A stretch of 64,000 nucleotides of DNA from Zygnema cylindricum (taxonomy: Eukaryota; Streptophyta; Zygnematophyceae; Zygnematales; Zygnemataceae): NCBI GenBank assembly GCA_037447655.1, contig JBBHKE010001847.1:106918-170917 (forward strand), read 5' to 3'. The notes under the pieces were generated by a model. The model did not search any database. It was not told the origin of the DNA and was given only the letters and a program-made list of their open reading frames with translations. Shown here piece by piece: positions 48,148 through 60,197 of the stretch (its first letter is position 1; every line of letters starts with the position of its first letter). A program made the translations under genes and the position numbers.

Positions 48148-49133
48148 TGCAACTCTCATACCTCCAATGGTACTCAAAGCAGGCAGCTTACTGGAAGCCT
48201 CTAGGATGACCTCAACCCCTTTAACTTTGTACAAGTATAGGTGACACCCAGACAGTATACAGACTGACCAAAGTTCACCCCTTGAAAGAGCTGACTACCT
48301 TGAGTCTGCCACAAAAAGAATCCTTGAATTTGCTCCCCTGAGCAGTAAATTATCAATGGTCAAAGATGACCTTTTATACAGAAGCTCTCTGGGAGAGAGG
48401 CGGCTACCTCCAATTTTCCTAAGTTCTAAACCCCTCTCTAAACCCTCTACTAGTGATGTACGGAGCCAATCACTTAAGTGTATAGTACAGAAAAGTACTT
48501 TGTCCGGAGTACTTTTTGTATGGCCATTGTACGACATGGCCAAAAAGACGACGCCTGCCATATCCGGGTTCACCATAGTATGTCTCGGAGATGCCGTCAT
48601 CCAATGTCATGCTGCCACGTGTCACCCGGTGTGGCTATGATCGCAAACCGCCAAATAGATCATTCCGCGATGCCGGCTTCTTTCTCCGTCGTTGGATTGA
48701 TGTCGGCCTTAATATATAGCCGCTTAAAATACAAACAATACTTTTAAGTGTAATTCTATTTAACTGTGTCTGTGTGATTGTGGTCCGTTTGTCAGTAAAC
48801 CGAACTTCTCTATTTTGTTATCTTTAAGTAGTTATCGTACCCTATATACTTCAACACTGGTCTTAGACTACAGGTTAAGACTAACGGCTAGATTAACGGA
48901 CGGTAGGTACCGGGATCATCCTGGGTCCGTCAATCCTTTTGGTAATTTTACCAATGATCTGCCTTCTGACAAGAAGAAGCATAGACAGCCATGGCTCTAG
49001 CTTCCTCTCCAGCCTTCAGTGACTACGACAAGTATGAAGGCTAGAGAGAGAAGTTAGAAGAAGGCTGCCTCTGCTTTTTCCTGCTCCTATTTATCTTAAT
49101 TAAATAACATAGAAAATACCTTTAATTTCAACA
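48148..49133 (-). repeat. 3' LTR of nested copia
   Basis: Nearly identical to 53549-54534; small differences are visible (for example GTGTAATTC against GTGAATTC, and GATCATCC against GATCAAATCC). Confidence 0.92.
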
Positions 49134-49150
49134 CTCCCCTTATTTTCTAG
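49134..49150 (-). other. Polypurine tract of nested copia
   Basis: The minus strand reads CTAGAAAATAAGGGGAG, the same sequence and position as in the outer element. Confidence 0.75.
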
Positions 49151-49199
49151 TCACTTTTAATTTTAAGTCCACATCTCTCTCTGCAAAAAAATAATTTAA

Positions 49200-52100
49200 A
49201 AGACGGTACAGGCTTAGTCATCATGTCTGCCACCATCTCACTGTCTGGTCTGTATTCTATACCTATTATTTTGTTCTCCACTTTTTCTCTAACAAAGCTA
49301 AATCTGATGTCCATGTGTTTTGCTTTAAAATGATGTTTGGGATTAGCAGCAATTGCAATTGCTGCTTGATTATCACATTATATTTTCTGAATTCCACTCT
49401 TTAGGTACCCTAATTCACCAAGCAAGGATTTGACCCACATCAATTCCTTCACAGCAGAGCAAGATGCCATATACTCTACCTCCATGGTAGACTAAGCAAT
49501 GACCTTTTGTTGCTTACTGCTCCAGCAACAAGCACCATTCCCCACATACAACACATATCCAGATGTACATCTTCTCATCGGAGCATCCCCATAGCTGGCA
49601 TCACTCCAAGTGGTGATGTCAGTGTTTTCCCCACCCAAATGCAGCCATAGATCTCTAGTTCCTAAGAGATATCTGAGGACCCTTTTAGCTGCTTCCCAAT
49701 CCCTTTTGGTAGAAGCATTCAGACTCCTACTTAGCACTCCTACAGCTGCTGCCAAATCCGGTCTCGTACAATTCATAAAATAAATCAGACTGCCCACTAC
49801 CTGTCTGTATGGAATAGTCTGCATAAACTACTTTTCTTCTGGACCTAGTTCATCATCTAGAATTAGGATGTCTCCTTCCTCACTCCCCTCACTTTCCTTC
49901 TTTAGATCCATGGGAGGTCCATCATCTAGAATTAGGATGTCTCCTTCCTCACTCCCCTCACTTTCTTTCTTTAGATCCATGGGAGTTGTGCAACTGTTGG
50001 CTTTGTTCATCTGAAATTTTTCCAGCATGTTTCCAATTGCCTCTTTCTAAGTTAGTCTAATTATCCTTTTTTTTTCTATCTCTCTCTACTTTTATTCCCA
50101 TAATATATCTAGCCTCCCCCATATCCTTCATTTCGAATCTTCCCTTTAGATATGTTTTTAGTTTGTTGATTTTCTTTAATGACTTACTTAGAACAAGAAG
50201 ATCATCAACATAAATTGCAATAAAGATGACACCTTCCTCATCTTCAAAAACATAAATTGAATGATCCGAACTGATGCGGATGTATCCCAGACTGGTAAGG
50301 AACTCATTAAGTTTCTTGTTCCATTGTCTGGGCGCCTGTGTCAAACCATAAAGAGATTTGATCAGCCTGCATACCTTACTTTCCTCTCCTTGTTCCACGA
50401 ATCCTTCCGGCTGTCGCATGAAGATCTCCTCCTCTAGTTCTCCATGTAGGAAAAGTGTCTTTATGTCCATATGGTGAACTTCCATGTCTTCTACAGCTGC
50501 CAGACTGAGAAGTATCCGGACCGAGGGAAATCTGACGACTGGAGCGAAGGTTTCTTCGTAGTCTATTCCCTCTTTCTGAGTAAAGCCTTTCGCCACTAAT
50601 CGGGCCTTATACAGCTCAATAGTATTGTGTGGATTCAGTTTTAGTTTGAAAACCCACTTACATCCAATTGGTTTTCTATCGGGTGGACAGTCCACCAACT
50701 CCCATGTGTCAGCCGCCATGATTGAAGCCATCTCTTCATTGATGGTCGTCTTCCACCGGTTTCTTTCCGGGCAGTTCATTGCCTCTTCATATGTTTGAGG
50801 TTCGTCCGGGTGAGACAGTTTAGTTACCTTGTTGTTAACTTGTTTCTCTTGAAGCCTTTTGCTGCTTCTTCTCCCTCCCACAAAATCTGCGACTGGGATA
50901 GATGGTCTCGTGGGTTCTTTCGAATCACCACGGCTTCTCCCCTGTCCCTCGGATCCATATATGTTTCCACCACGTCTTCCGCTTGTGTCATTGGTGTTTC
51001 CAAGTTCAAGTCTTTATCTGTCTGTTTTCAATCTGCAAAGATATCATCTTCTTGAAGACCCGGGTAGTTAGGAAGATGAAAGTCATCAGAATTATTTGAC
51101 TCAAATCTGATTCTGACTAACTTTGAGGATTTAAATGGATCTATCGACTTCCCTTCATATATAGCTACCACATGCTTTACTAAAATTATATTTTCTCTCT
51201 TTAGATCATACACTCTATACCCTTTTACATCCTCATCATATCCTAGAAAGTATCCAGGTTTCCCTTTAGGATCTAGTTTCCAGTTTGATTTATCTGTAGC
51301 TAAACTGAAGACTTTACTACCGAAAACCTTTAAGTGAGATAGATCTGGTTTTCGGCTGGTCCATTTCTCATATGGAGTTTGGCCTTTCACTGCCAAAGTT
51401 AGTACTCTGTTTCTCAAATAATTAGCACAATTCATAGCTTCGGCCCAAAATCATTTTCGTATCTGTTTATCTGACAACATACTCCGAGCACTATCATTTA
51501 GTGTTCTATTCAATCTCTCGGCAACACCATTCTGTTCCGAGTTTTCTTGAACTGTCTTTTGATGTTGAACACCATCCTCCCTTAAGAACTCCTCAAACTG
51601 ATTGGAGGTATATTCCCCTCCATTGTCACTTCTTACTCTCTTTATTGGGGTCTCGTGCAGTTTCTCGGCCCATGCCTTATAATGTTAGAAATACTCTAGA
51701 GTTTCTGATTTGTTTTTCAAAAAGTATACACGGGAGTACCGGGACCAATCATCAATATTGGTTAGCATAAATCTTTTGCCTCCGGGTGATAACACTCTCG
51801 CCGGTCCCCAAATGTCCGTGTGTACTAAATCAAAAACTTTTTCTCCTTTATATGTTACTTCTTTTGGGAATGGTAATCTCTGTGCTTTACCTTGAGCACA
51901 CCCACAGCAATCACTCACATTATCATTTTCCCCAAAGCGTATCCCTTCAACTACTCCCAACTTTTTCATTTCTTTTAACTTTTCTAGATTCACATGCCCA
52001 AGTCTCTTATGCCACAACATAATATCATTGACACCAGGATAGTAAAGTTTGAGCTTTTCATTACTTAAAGCAAGCCTGAACATCCCTTGACTACCTTTCC

Positions 52101-53484
52101 CAGCAGTGAAATACACATCTTCCTCAAAGCTAGCTGTAAAAACTCTTTTTCCGTTGCTAGTTTCAAATCCTTTATCATCTAATACATATGTAGAGATAAG
52201 GTTTTTGTTTAACTCCCGAATAAACAATACATCGGAGAACGTAACTATTGAGGTTTTTCCCTCCACTATGACTTTCAGATCTACCGATCCTACATAAGTA
52301 GTGGTCACTACCCTCCCATCCCCATATTGAATCTCTACTGTAGGGATCTTTCTCAGCTTAGTAAACAAATGCTTATCTTTGCACATGTGCATGGATGCAC
52401 CTGAATCCACAATCCAGCCTCCTTCACCTTTCAGTCCACCGAATGCACATTTTTGCTTTCGTGGAATTTTGACTTCTGTCTTTGCCTCCAACTCCTCATC
52501 CAAAATAAGTTCGTCGTCCTCCTCATCGGACTCCTCCTCTAGTACCTGCGTGACAAGTGCCTTTTTCTTCCCTCGTGGCTGACCCCCGGTCTGCCCCTCC
52601 GTTATCTGAAGTTCGGTCAGTTTGGTACATTCCGCCATGTAATGCCCGGAGTTTCTTGCAGAAATGACAAAGCCCCTTTGGTTCCCTTGTTCCGGACTCA
52701 TCGAAGTGAATTTTTTGATCTTCCCCTCCATTACTTCCAAGGGGTTTCCGTGAATCTTTGTTTCTCCAACTTGCTCCGGCCGCGAAGGCTTGTCCACTCT
52801 TAACTCCCCTTCGGATTTCGATTATGTTCTCTCGGACGAGGATCATACCAACTACCGAATTCCATATCCACTTGGAGTCCGGCAGATCCTATACTCGGAT
52901 CACAATGTTCTCATACTCATCAGGTAGTTTCATGAGTAAGCAGTGAACCTTTGCCTTCTCGGTTTCTACTTTTCCGGCACACTCTAACTCCACGAACAGT
53001 ATAGCCAGCTCATTGTAGAAATCAAGCATCTTCTCTCCTTTGTGAAAGTATCCATTGATCGTTTGATCTGCTAGCTTTGTTCCTGAATAGTACCGCTACG
53101 ATACATCTCTACAAGAGCATCCCACAGATCGGATGCCCTTTCCACCTGCAAATGAGGACCCGCGAGTCCTTGTGTGAGATGACGGAGGACAAAATGCTAC
53201 GCCGCCATGTTGTTGTAGTCCCTCGTTTCAATGTCATTCTCCTCATTCCTCGGAATAGGAGACATGAAAGCAGATCCGGTTGCTATAGGTGTGGTTTTCT
53301 CTTTTTCGTTCCCTTTTTCCATCACGATGCTTTCTCCGTCCTCTGACTCCTCTGATGGCGGTGGATCTCGTTTTCTACCAAATCTGCTTCCTGCAAACCC
53401 TGGAGGGATAGCAAGACCGGATGGGCGCTTCACTCGCCCACTCACTATTCCCCAAAATATTTTCTCACATAGGGCTCCTATCAT
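49200..53484 (-). pseudogene. Gag-pol of nested copia, broken
   Basis: In minus-strand order: gag (53484 to about 52600) with a knuckle that crosses a frameshift near 52660; protease VDSGASMHMC (about 52420); integrase with HHCC region (WHKRLGHVNLEKL, CCGCAQGK) and core TDIWGPA, WSRYSRVYF (52000-51685); integrase end (51435-51030); reverse transcriptase (50881-50057) with FIAIYVDDLLVL; RNase H (49824-49200). Breaks include a frameshift at about 50080, TAG at 50047-50049 and TAG at 49493-49495. The long open frames (370 and 274 codons) suggest it is younger than the outer element. Confidence 0.9.
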
Positions 53485-53535
53485 ACTTTCCTAGTAGATG
53501 AACCCAGTCCCATTGAATATGGGCACCCTAGAGCG

Positions 53536-53548
53536 TAGGCCCATAACT
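53536..53548 (-). other. Primer binding site of nested copia
   Basis: The minus strand reads AGTTATGGGCCTA next to the 5' LTR. It is the same initiator tRNA-Met anticodon match as in the outer element, with about two mismatches. Confidence 0.6.
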
Positions 53549-54534
53549 TGCAACTCTGAGACCTCCATTGGTACTCAAAGCAGGCAGCTTACTAGAAGCA
53601 TCTAGGATGACCTCAACCCCTTTGACTTTGTGTAAGTATAACTGACACCCTGACAGTATAAAAACTTACCAAAGTGCACCCCTTGAAAGAGGTGACTCCC
53701 CTGAGTCTGCCAGAAAAAGAATCCTTGAATTTGCTCTCCTGAGCAATAAATTATCAATGGTCAAAGATGGCCTTTTATACAGAAGCTCTCTGGGAGAGAG
53801 GCGGCTACCTCTAATTTCCTAAGTTCTAAACCCCTTTCTAAACCCTCTACTACTGATGTACGGAGCCAATCAATTAAGTGTATAGTACATACAGGTACTG
53901 TGTCTGGAGTACTTTTTGTACGGCCATTGTACGACATGGCCAAAAAGACGGCGCCTGCCATATCCGGGTTCACCATAGTATGTCTCGGAGATGCCGTCAT
54001 CCAATGTCATGCTGCCACGTGTCACCTGGTGTGGCTATGACCGCAAATCGCCAAATAGATCATTCCGCGATGCCGACTTCTTTCTCCGTCGTTGGATTGA
54101 TGTCGGCCTTAATTTATAGCCGCTTAAAATACAAACAATACTTTTAAGTGAATTCTATTTAACTGTGTCTGTGTGATTGTGGTCCGTTTGTCACTAAACC
54201 AAACATCTCTATTTTGTTATCTTTAAGTAGCTATCGTACCCTATATACTTCAACACTGGTCTTAGACTACAGGTTAAGACTAACGGCTAGATTAACGGAC
54301 GGTAGGTACCGGGATCAAATCCTGGGTCCGTCAATCCTTTTGGTAAGTTTACCAATGATCTGCCTTCTGACAAGAAGAAGCATAGGCAGCCATAGCTCTA
54401 GCTTCCTCTCCAGCCTTCAGTGACTACGACAAGTATGAGGGCTATAGAGAGAAGTTAGAAGAAGGCTGCCTCTGTTTTTTCCTGCTTCTATTTAACTTAA
54501 TTAAATAACCTAGAAAATACCTTTAATTTCAACA
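53549..54534 (-). repeat. 5' LTR of nested copia
   Basis: TG...CA bounded, partner of 48148-49133. Confidence 0.92.
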
Positions 54535-54539
54535 ACGGT

Positions 54540-55195
54540 CTGTGTACGACGCGGCCATTGAGTTCGACCATTGAGTGGACGCCTTTCTCCCCTTAACTCG
54601 CCCTCATGTTCTCCGCGATTCATGCTACCCAATGTTATCTTGCCACGTGGCTCCATGTCATATCACGCCCGAAAACCGCCAAAGCAACCATTCCGTGATC
54701 TCGGCGATGATGCATGCCGTCGGATCCAAATAGGCTTTGAATGCTAGTCGTTGAAAATCAATGCCTGGTAATATTTTTTCGTGCGGTTTCACTTTCGCAC
54801 TATATTTCATTTTGTATTTATGTTATTTTTCCGTAATTTCGTTAATCGGATTAGTGAATGCTGACACATTTAAATACTAATCATACCCCATGTACTCTTA
54901 CAGACTTCAACGACAGACTTGCTAAGGCTGACGGCTATGCCTCGCTCTGCGGGTCGGAGGTTCGAGACATGCCAGACTCAACCTTTTTGTTAGAAGGGAC
55001 TTATGTCACTTCTTCTGACCTGCTTTAAGAGCCAAGGCTACCATGGCTCCACCACCCTCTCTTTCGTTCAGTGACTACAACAAGTAGAGGGCATACAGGG
55101 AAAAGGTGGGTGCAGATTGCCTACGCTTTTTCTTTTCTATTTTCAATTAAGGTATTCAAACCTAGAAAACACTTAATCAAACTAATAATTCAACA
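54540..55195 (-). repeat. 5' LTR of outer copia, part 2
   Basis: Resumes the LTR sequence cut at 48147 (CTGTGTACGACGCGGCCATT) and ends ATTCAACA. Confidence 0.88.
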
Positions 55196-56212
55196 TTATT
55201 TGTCGTCTTTCTCAAAACTTAACGTCGTACTGCTAAAGTTGCAACCGTACGAAAAAATTGCAAAAATGTAGAGTACAACTTACGCCATAATCCAACTTAA
55301 AATTTACCTCAAGTGAACTTATGTTTTTCGACCCAGGACCATGTTGAAATTTATAGATTTTTATAGTATTTTCTAGGTTTAAATATGTTTTTATAAAAGG
55401 TAAAAGGACGGACAGCCTGCCTCCACCTCCGCTCTCTAGCTTCCATACTTGTTGTAGTCACTGAAGGTCACAAATAGAAAAACCAATTCGCATGTGTCAA
55501 TTTTTTGCAAAAGTTTTAGGTGATTTAAGATGAAAGGAAAAAATACATGGTTGATATTTTTTGTCTGCTTGCATATTTTAAATATTGTTTTTTTGCAGGG
55601 GTCAAGGCATTAATGTCATGTGACGGAAAGGTGAAAAATCAGTGAAATCACCAATGCGGCTCACGCCTCTCCCACCTTGCTCACCTTGACTCTTTTTCAA
55701 TGTGAACTTCACTAATTTGTGGCACCAGTGGAGGTAGGCGCAGTGTTGAGGGCAATTGCACGTGAGCTAACCAAGTCACGCTGGAAAAAAATCAACAAAC
55801 GTGCCTAAAAGTAAAATGTATATGTTTTCTATTTTGTATGGTCTTGGATAATTTTATGTCTATTTGTGGCGATTGGACGGGAGAGGCAAATGCAAAAGCG
55901 TATTTTTCAACCATAAGCAAAACAAGCAATGAGGCTCTACGTCTACCATGTCACACCAACACATGCGGCGTACCAAAACGTTCCAAAAAATAGGATCTTT
56001 TTTGCGACGTAACAAAAAAGTTTTAGAATATCGGGTGCTTCAAAGGATGTTCTAGACATTGATAGCCGTCAGAGGCATTGCCGACATATACAATTCTCAC
56101 ATCCTCAAGTAACAATCTTGTTCAAGCATATGGATGTTTCTAAACCGTGTACGGAGAATAATCGCCACAATACAGAGTATGTACGCTAAGTTTTAAATAC
56201 ATGGGGTCGCAC

Positions 56213-58996
56213 ACTTGTGTCATGTGTCCATGTAACCCGAATTTTGGAATGAAGCTTTAGATTTTAGCGATTTTTTTATTTGTATTACGTTTCAGAGTGT
56301 TCGTATGTCCAAAAAAAAAATCGTAACTTCATCCTTCGTTACTTCAAATATTAACAATTGGTATACATCTGAAAAACGTGCGATTGTTGTAAACGTCTAC
56401 AAAACTTGCGACAGTTGTAAACACCAAAAAAAAATAGGGATACTTGTAAACATCGACAAAATACGTAATTGTACATAAGGTTTTGTGACATTGGGAATTC
56501 ATGCTCACTCGTGACGTCGTTTGTACCAAAAAAATCCGCCATGGTTTCATAACAAATTTGTTCATCTTTTATCATTGTATATGCCATCAAACTACGACGA
56601 AAGGTATTAATAAAAAAAAAAATGCTTTTTCGTTTGGGACCATCGTTGTCGTATGTCATTAAAAAAGAAGGAGAGTGTCCTATGTCATAAAAAAAAAGCA
56701 GAAGAGTGAAAGAGAGGTGGAAAGACAATGACGACACATACTTTTGCAAAGGCCAAATGATGAATGTCTAGGTCCGCGACCCCTACAATTTTTTTCGTAC
56801 ATGCTTGTCATTTTGCTACGTATAAGGCATGTCAAGTAGGAAAAAAAATAACGCGTATAAAATCGACTCGTGGGTCTATTTCAGTAGAATTTTGAAAAAT
56901 AAGTTGGTGTGATATGGCATTGGGTGGAAGAGAGAATAACGCCGAATTAGAGTAAATTATAAGTTTGAAGTGGACGCGAAATGCAATTTGGTTCTCACAC
57001 GTTTTTCGTACAACCTACGATTTTATAGTTGTATGTCCCATATTACGGGAAAACAACATGCAAGAACCCTTACTTTAACACACATAAATACAGCCTTAAG
57101 AAGAGAATCTTACGTTTCTTTTTGAAGGGTTTCCTTCGCGTAAAATGGACGCACATACGTGGAGGCAATTTGTGTTTGACTTTTTGGTTTGTTCTCTTTG
57201 CCTTAGGGGGTGTACCCATGTTGTTGAAACTTTGGCGTAGGGGGTATGCCCATGTAATCGGTACTTTGTGGAGATATTTAACTTTATATCTTAGTGAACA
57301 TTATACATATTAATTTGGAGAGCATTCCAATGTGCGAAAATGAATCGTTACTTTGAAATATTAGACGTGGGTACAAATGTGACGATTATAGGTAATTACT
57401 AACACTTGAAAATTGGAGCCGTACAAAAATAGCGACGGTGTAGACGCTTAGTTTTTTGTGACGTTGTGACGTTATGCTCACTTATGACAACGTCGACTTC
57501 ATATGTTCATTTTTTTCATGGTTTCACGACTTTGTTTTCTCGTCATTTCTCATTAAACTTGTCATGAAATTACGCCCAAAGGTAGTTAAAAAAAACAGTT
57601 TGTATAACCCTTTCATTTCGTATCAGTGTTGTCGTGTTCCTTTCTAAGACATGTGAGATTGGAGCATTAGTGTGAGAAAAACAGGGAGAGGCGACGATGG
57701 TGCAAACTTTTACAGATAATCCATGAATCAAAGTGGAGGTTCAAAACCCCTGCAAATTTTGTTTGTCGTACATGCGCATTAGAGGCAACGTAAAAGACAA
57801 CGAGTACTTTCCCCCGTGCTAAAAATTATCATTCATGTGGCCCGTGCATGGACCTAATTATTTGTTGTTTAAATGATAACTAATAGGTGTGATTTTGAAT
57901 CAATTTTTCATATGAGTTACAATCATATGCTCGTGGTTAGGAAAGAGGAAGATGCCAAATTGAATAAAAAAAACGGAAAACGTGGAGTACACTATATGTA
58001 TCAAGATGCCGTTTATAATATTGTGGTTTTTCGTTGCATGTTGGACTTTAGAGGAAAAATATAGAAAAAACCTGATATTGTATAGGATGGGTACACCCAT
58101 TCATAGACTGTTCTTATGGAACTAATACTTTAAAGTGCTACCTTGTATTTTAGTGAATATCATGCGTAATACTTTACAAATGGTTCGAATGTGCAAAAAT
58201 GAAATCGTTACTTTCAAATGTCACAATTATAAACGTCGATACATATCGTGATATTTGCAAACGACTACAAAACTTAAGAAAATTGGTGGCGTTTACAAAA
58301 ATAGCGAAGTTTGTATGCATTTAGTTTTTTGTGATATTGTATATATGTCGGGTTTTGTGGCATTGTGGCGTCGTGTTTAATTGTGACAACTTCGACGTCA
58401 TTGAAATTTTTGGCCATTGATTCCCGATTTTGTTTTTTTGCCTTTTCTCGCTAAACCTGCCAGTAAAACACGTCTAACCGTTGTCAAAATACTTATATTT
58501 CGAAGATATTTTATTCCATATATGTATGGTCGTGTTTCAATCTAACAAATGTGAGATAATAACGGGAGTGTGCGAAGAGAGGGCGATGACATAAAATGTT
58601 ACAAATGACATATAGAATAAATTGGAGGTACTAAACCCCCACAAAATATTTTTTTAACATGCGTTGACAAACTCAAAAAAAATAATCTCGTTCGTGCAAA
58701 AAAATCCACATTTATCTGGCATGTGCGTGAATGTTTATTATTCGTTGCTGAAACAATACTTTTATTTACATGAATTGTCGAGGTGAAATTGATGAAAATT
58801 TTGAGATGAGTTTGAATGACGTGCCTGTGGGTCAAAAAGTGGAAGACGCTGAAATAAAATACATTTAAAGTTTTAGAGGACGCCAACTTTATTGTGGTTT
58901 TTATAAAATTATTGTACAACAAAAGATTTTCCCGTTGCATATTGAATTTAATTGGAGAACGGCCAGGAAAGACCGATCCTTTGACACTTGGGTACA
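56213..58996. repeat. Three tandem degenerate family A-related units
   Basis: Units of about 0.9-1.0 kb start near 56213, 57215 and 58085. Each runs in the same order: CCCATGT-like start, TTTTAGTGA/TTTTAGCGA, AATGTGCGAAAATGAA, ATCGTTAC, GTAAACGTCTAC words, GTGACGTCGT, an ACCCC-CAAA block, a CGTACATGC block, then a repeat of the start. They look like old family A relatives joined head to tail. No transposase frame is present. Confidence 0.55.
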
Positions 58997-59129
58997 CTTT
59001 ACTAGTCGCCTTTGGGTTTTGTAGTACTTAAATGTTTTTTTTTTATTTACTTGTGTTTTTACCTCGATGTGGTTTGCGGTCGCACATTTTGTAATAAAGT
59101 TTCATACTTCTTTAGTAGGATATAAAAGG

Positions 59130-59587
59130 TAGTGTTATGTGTTGGCAAGGTTTTGGCGATAACCGATATGTACCTTTTCTTGGCTTGCCGATAATCCATA
59201 TATTGGCACGATATATCGAAACTGGTGTTATCGTCGATAAAAAACCGATATTATCGGTTTTTTATCGCGGTAACACTAGTACCGATAATTGTACGGTTCT
59301 TACGGTAGAATTGTACGGTTTATTCCGTCCTACTGAACCGTCGTTATTCCGCTACACATAGTACGAAACAGATTGCTACACGTGACACGCCACACTATAT
59401 ATAGTGAAAAATATAATACAGTATGTTATGAAGTACTATTAAATATTTCACTATATTTTTTCTACTTATCACCGATAATAAATTTGCTGGTCTCGGAGCG
59501 ATACATAGGGATCCCTGACCGTTCGATATCCAATAACTATCAGTATTGGTGTTATTGCGATAAATTTATTGCCGATACACAAAACTA
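59130..59587. mobile_element. hAT-like MITE, family B
   Basis: Ends TAGTGTTATGTGTTGG and CCGATACACAAAACTA, flanked by ataaaagg / ataaaaga (7 of 8 identical). The interior has the same ATCGGT-rich words and a TATATAGTG block as the copy at 27323. Confidence 0.7.
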
Positions 59588-60197
59588 ATAAAAGAAATAA
59601 ATGGTACGAATGAAGCTTGCAGAAACACTAAGAAAAACCATAAAGGTACAAAAAGGGTAAAAGAAAGGAAAAATAAGCACTTAAACACTACAAAATCCAA
59701 GGAGCGCGGCAAAGAAAAATCGGTTCGATAAGCAACGCTGCGCCGCCCATCGCTGTGAGGGTGAATTATTAGCGCTACCACTTTACGAGCATTCACAGTA
59801 CTAAATTATGTTTACAAGCGTAGTTTCGGGTTAATAAAACAATACCTGGAATTAGAGGGATTAATTTTTATACCAGTGGACGGTGTACGGTACGGTACTG
59901 TAGTGTTTTGTTATTTTTTTTAACGTGCAGTAGATCCAGTCGGCCATTAAATAACTAAATATATTTCATAGTTGTGCCGTACCAGAATATTTGTTGCCGA
60001 ACGTACAGCTGTTGCAAACTTGCGGTGACCGAATTTTAGTTTTTGGACTGAAGCGCATGGAAAACATATCGAGTCCTACGAAGTAATTTATAGCAGCAAT
60101 TACCGTACATCTTTTTGACTGATTAGGTACGACATAGTGTCGTCCCATGCACGGTAATTGTACAGATAGCGGCGATTTTTCTGGGCTCGTGTTCGTC
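59588..60197. other. Region upstream of the gene candidate, nothing clear
   Basis: Moderately CpG-rich; short open frames on both strands without domains. Confidence 0.4.

Larger units (their letters stand above)
48148..54534 (-). mobile_element. Ty1/copia LTR retrotransposon, nested element (6387 bp)
   Basis: Two LTRs (48148-49133 and 53549-54534, each 986 bp by my boundaries) start TGCAACTCT and end TTTCAACA. Target duplication acggt at 48143-48147 and 54535-54539, inside the 5' LTR of the outer element. The LTRs share some blocks with the outer LTR (GAGAGGCGGCTACCTCC, CCTAAGT-CTAAACCCC), so the two families are related but distinct. Confidence 0.95.
42468..55195 (-). mobile_element. Ty1/copia LTR retrotransposon, outer element (interrupted)
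   Basis: LTRs start TGCAATTATGTGTCC and end ATTCAACA. Flanking target duplication ttatt at 42463-42467 and 55196-55200. The element reads on the minus strand, so its 5' LTR is on the right. Without the nested element it is about 6.3 kb. The domain order gag, protease, integrase, RT, RNase H is that of copia. Confidence 0.93.
42434..56212. mobile_element. Family A element A4, split by nested copia elements
   Basis: Left end GGTACGGCCTCATATGG, then AAAGTAGGGTTTTATT at 42451. After the copia insertion the family continues from 55196 with TGTCGTC, AACTTAACGTCGTACTGC and TTGCAACCGTACG, in the same order as the reverse complement of A1, and ends near 56212 with CGCTAAG...CATGGGGTCGCAC. Without the insert the element is about 1.05 kb. 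Confidence 0.65.

Noticed and set aside
48890-48945. Second B-box-like or hairpin motif (GGTACCGGGATC) in the nested LTR
   Set aside because: No tRNA fold; it is present in both LTRs at the same place, so it is part of the LTR.
44327-50049. Nuclear TAG codon reassigned to Gln
   Set aside because: Other stops in the elements fall at Trp, Glu and His positions, which points to decay. The three host genes end in TAA or TGA, which is too few to decide.
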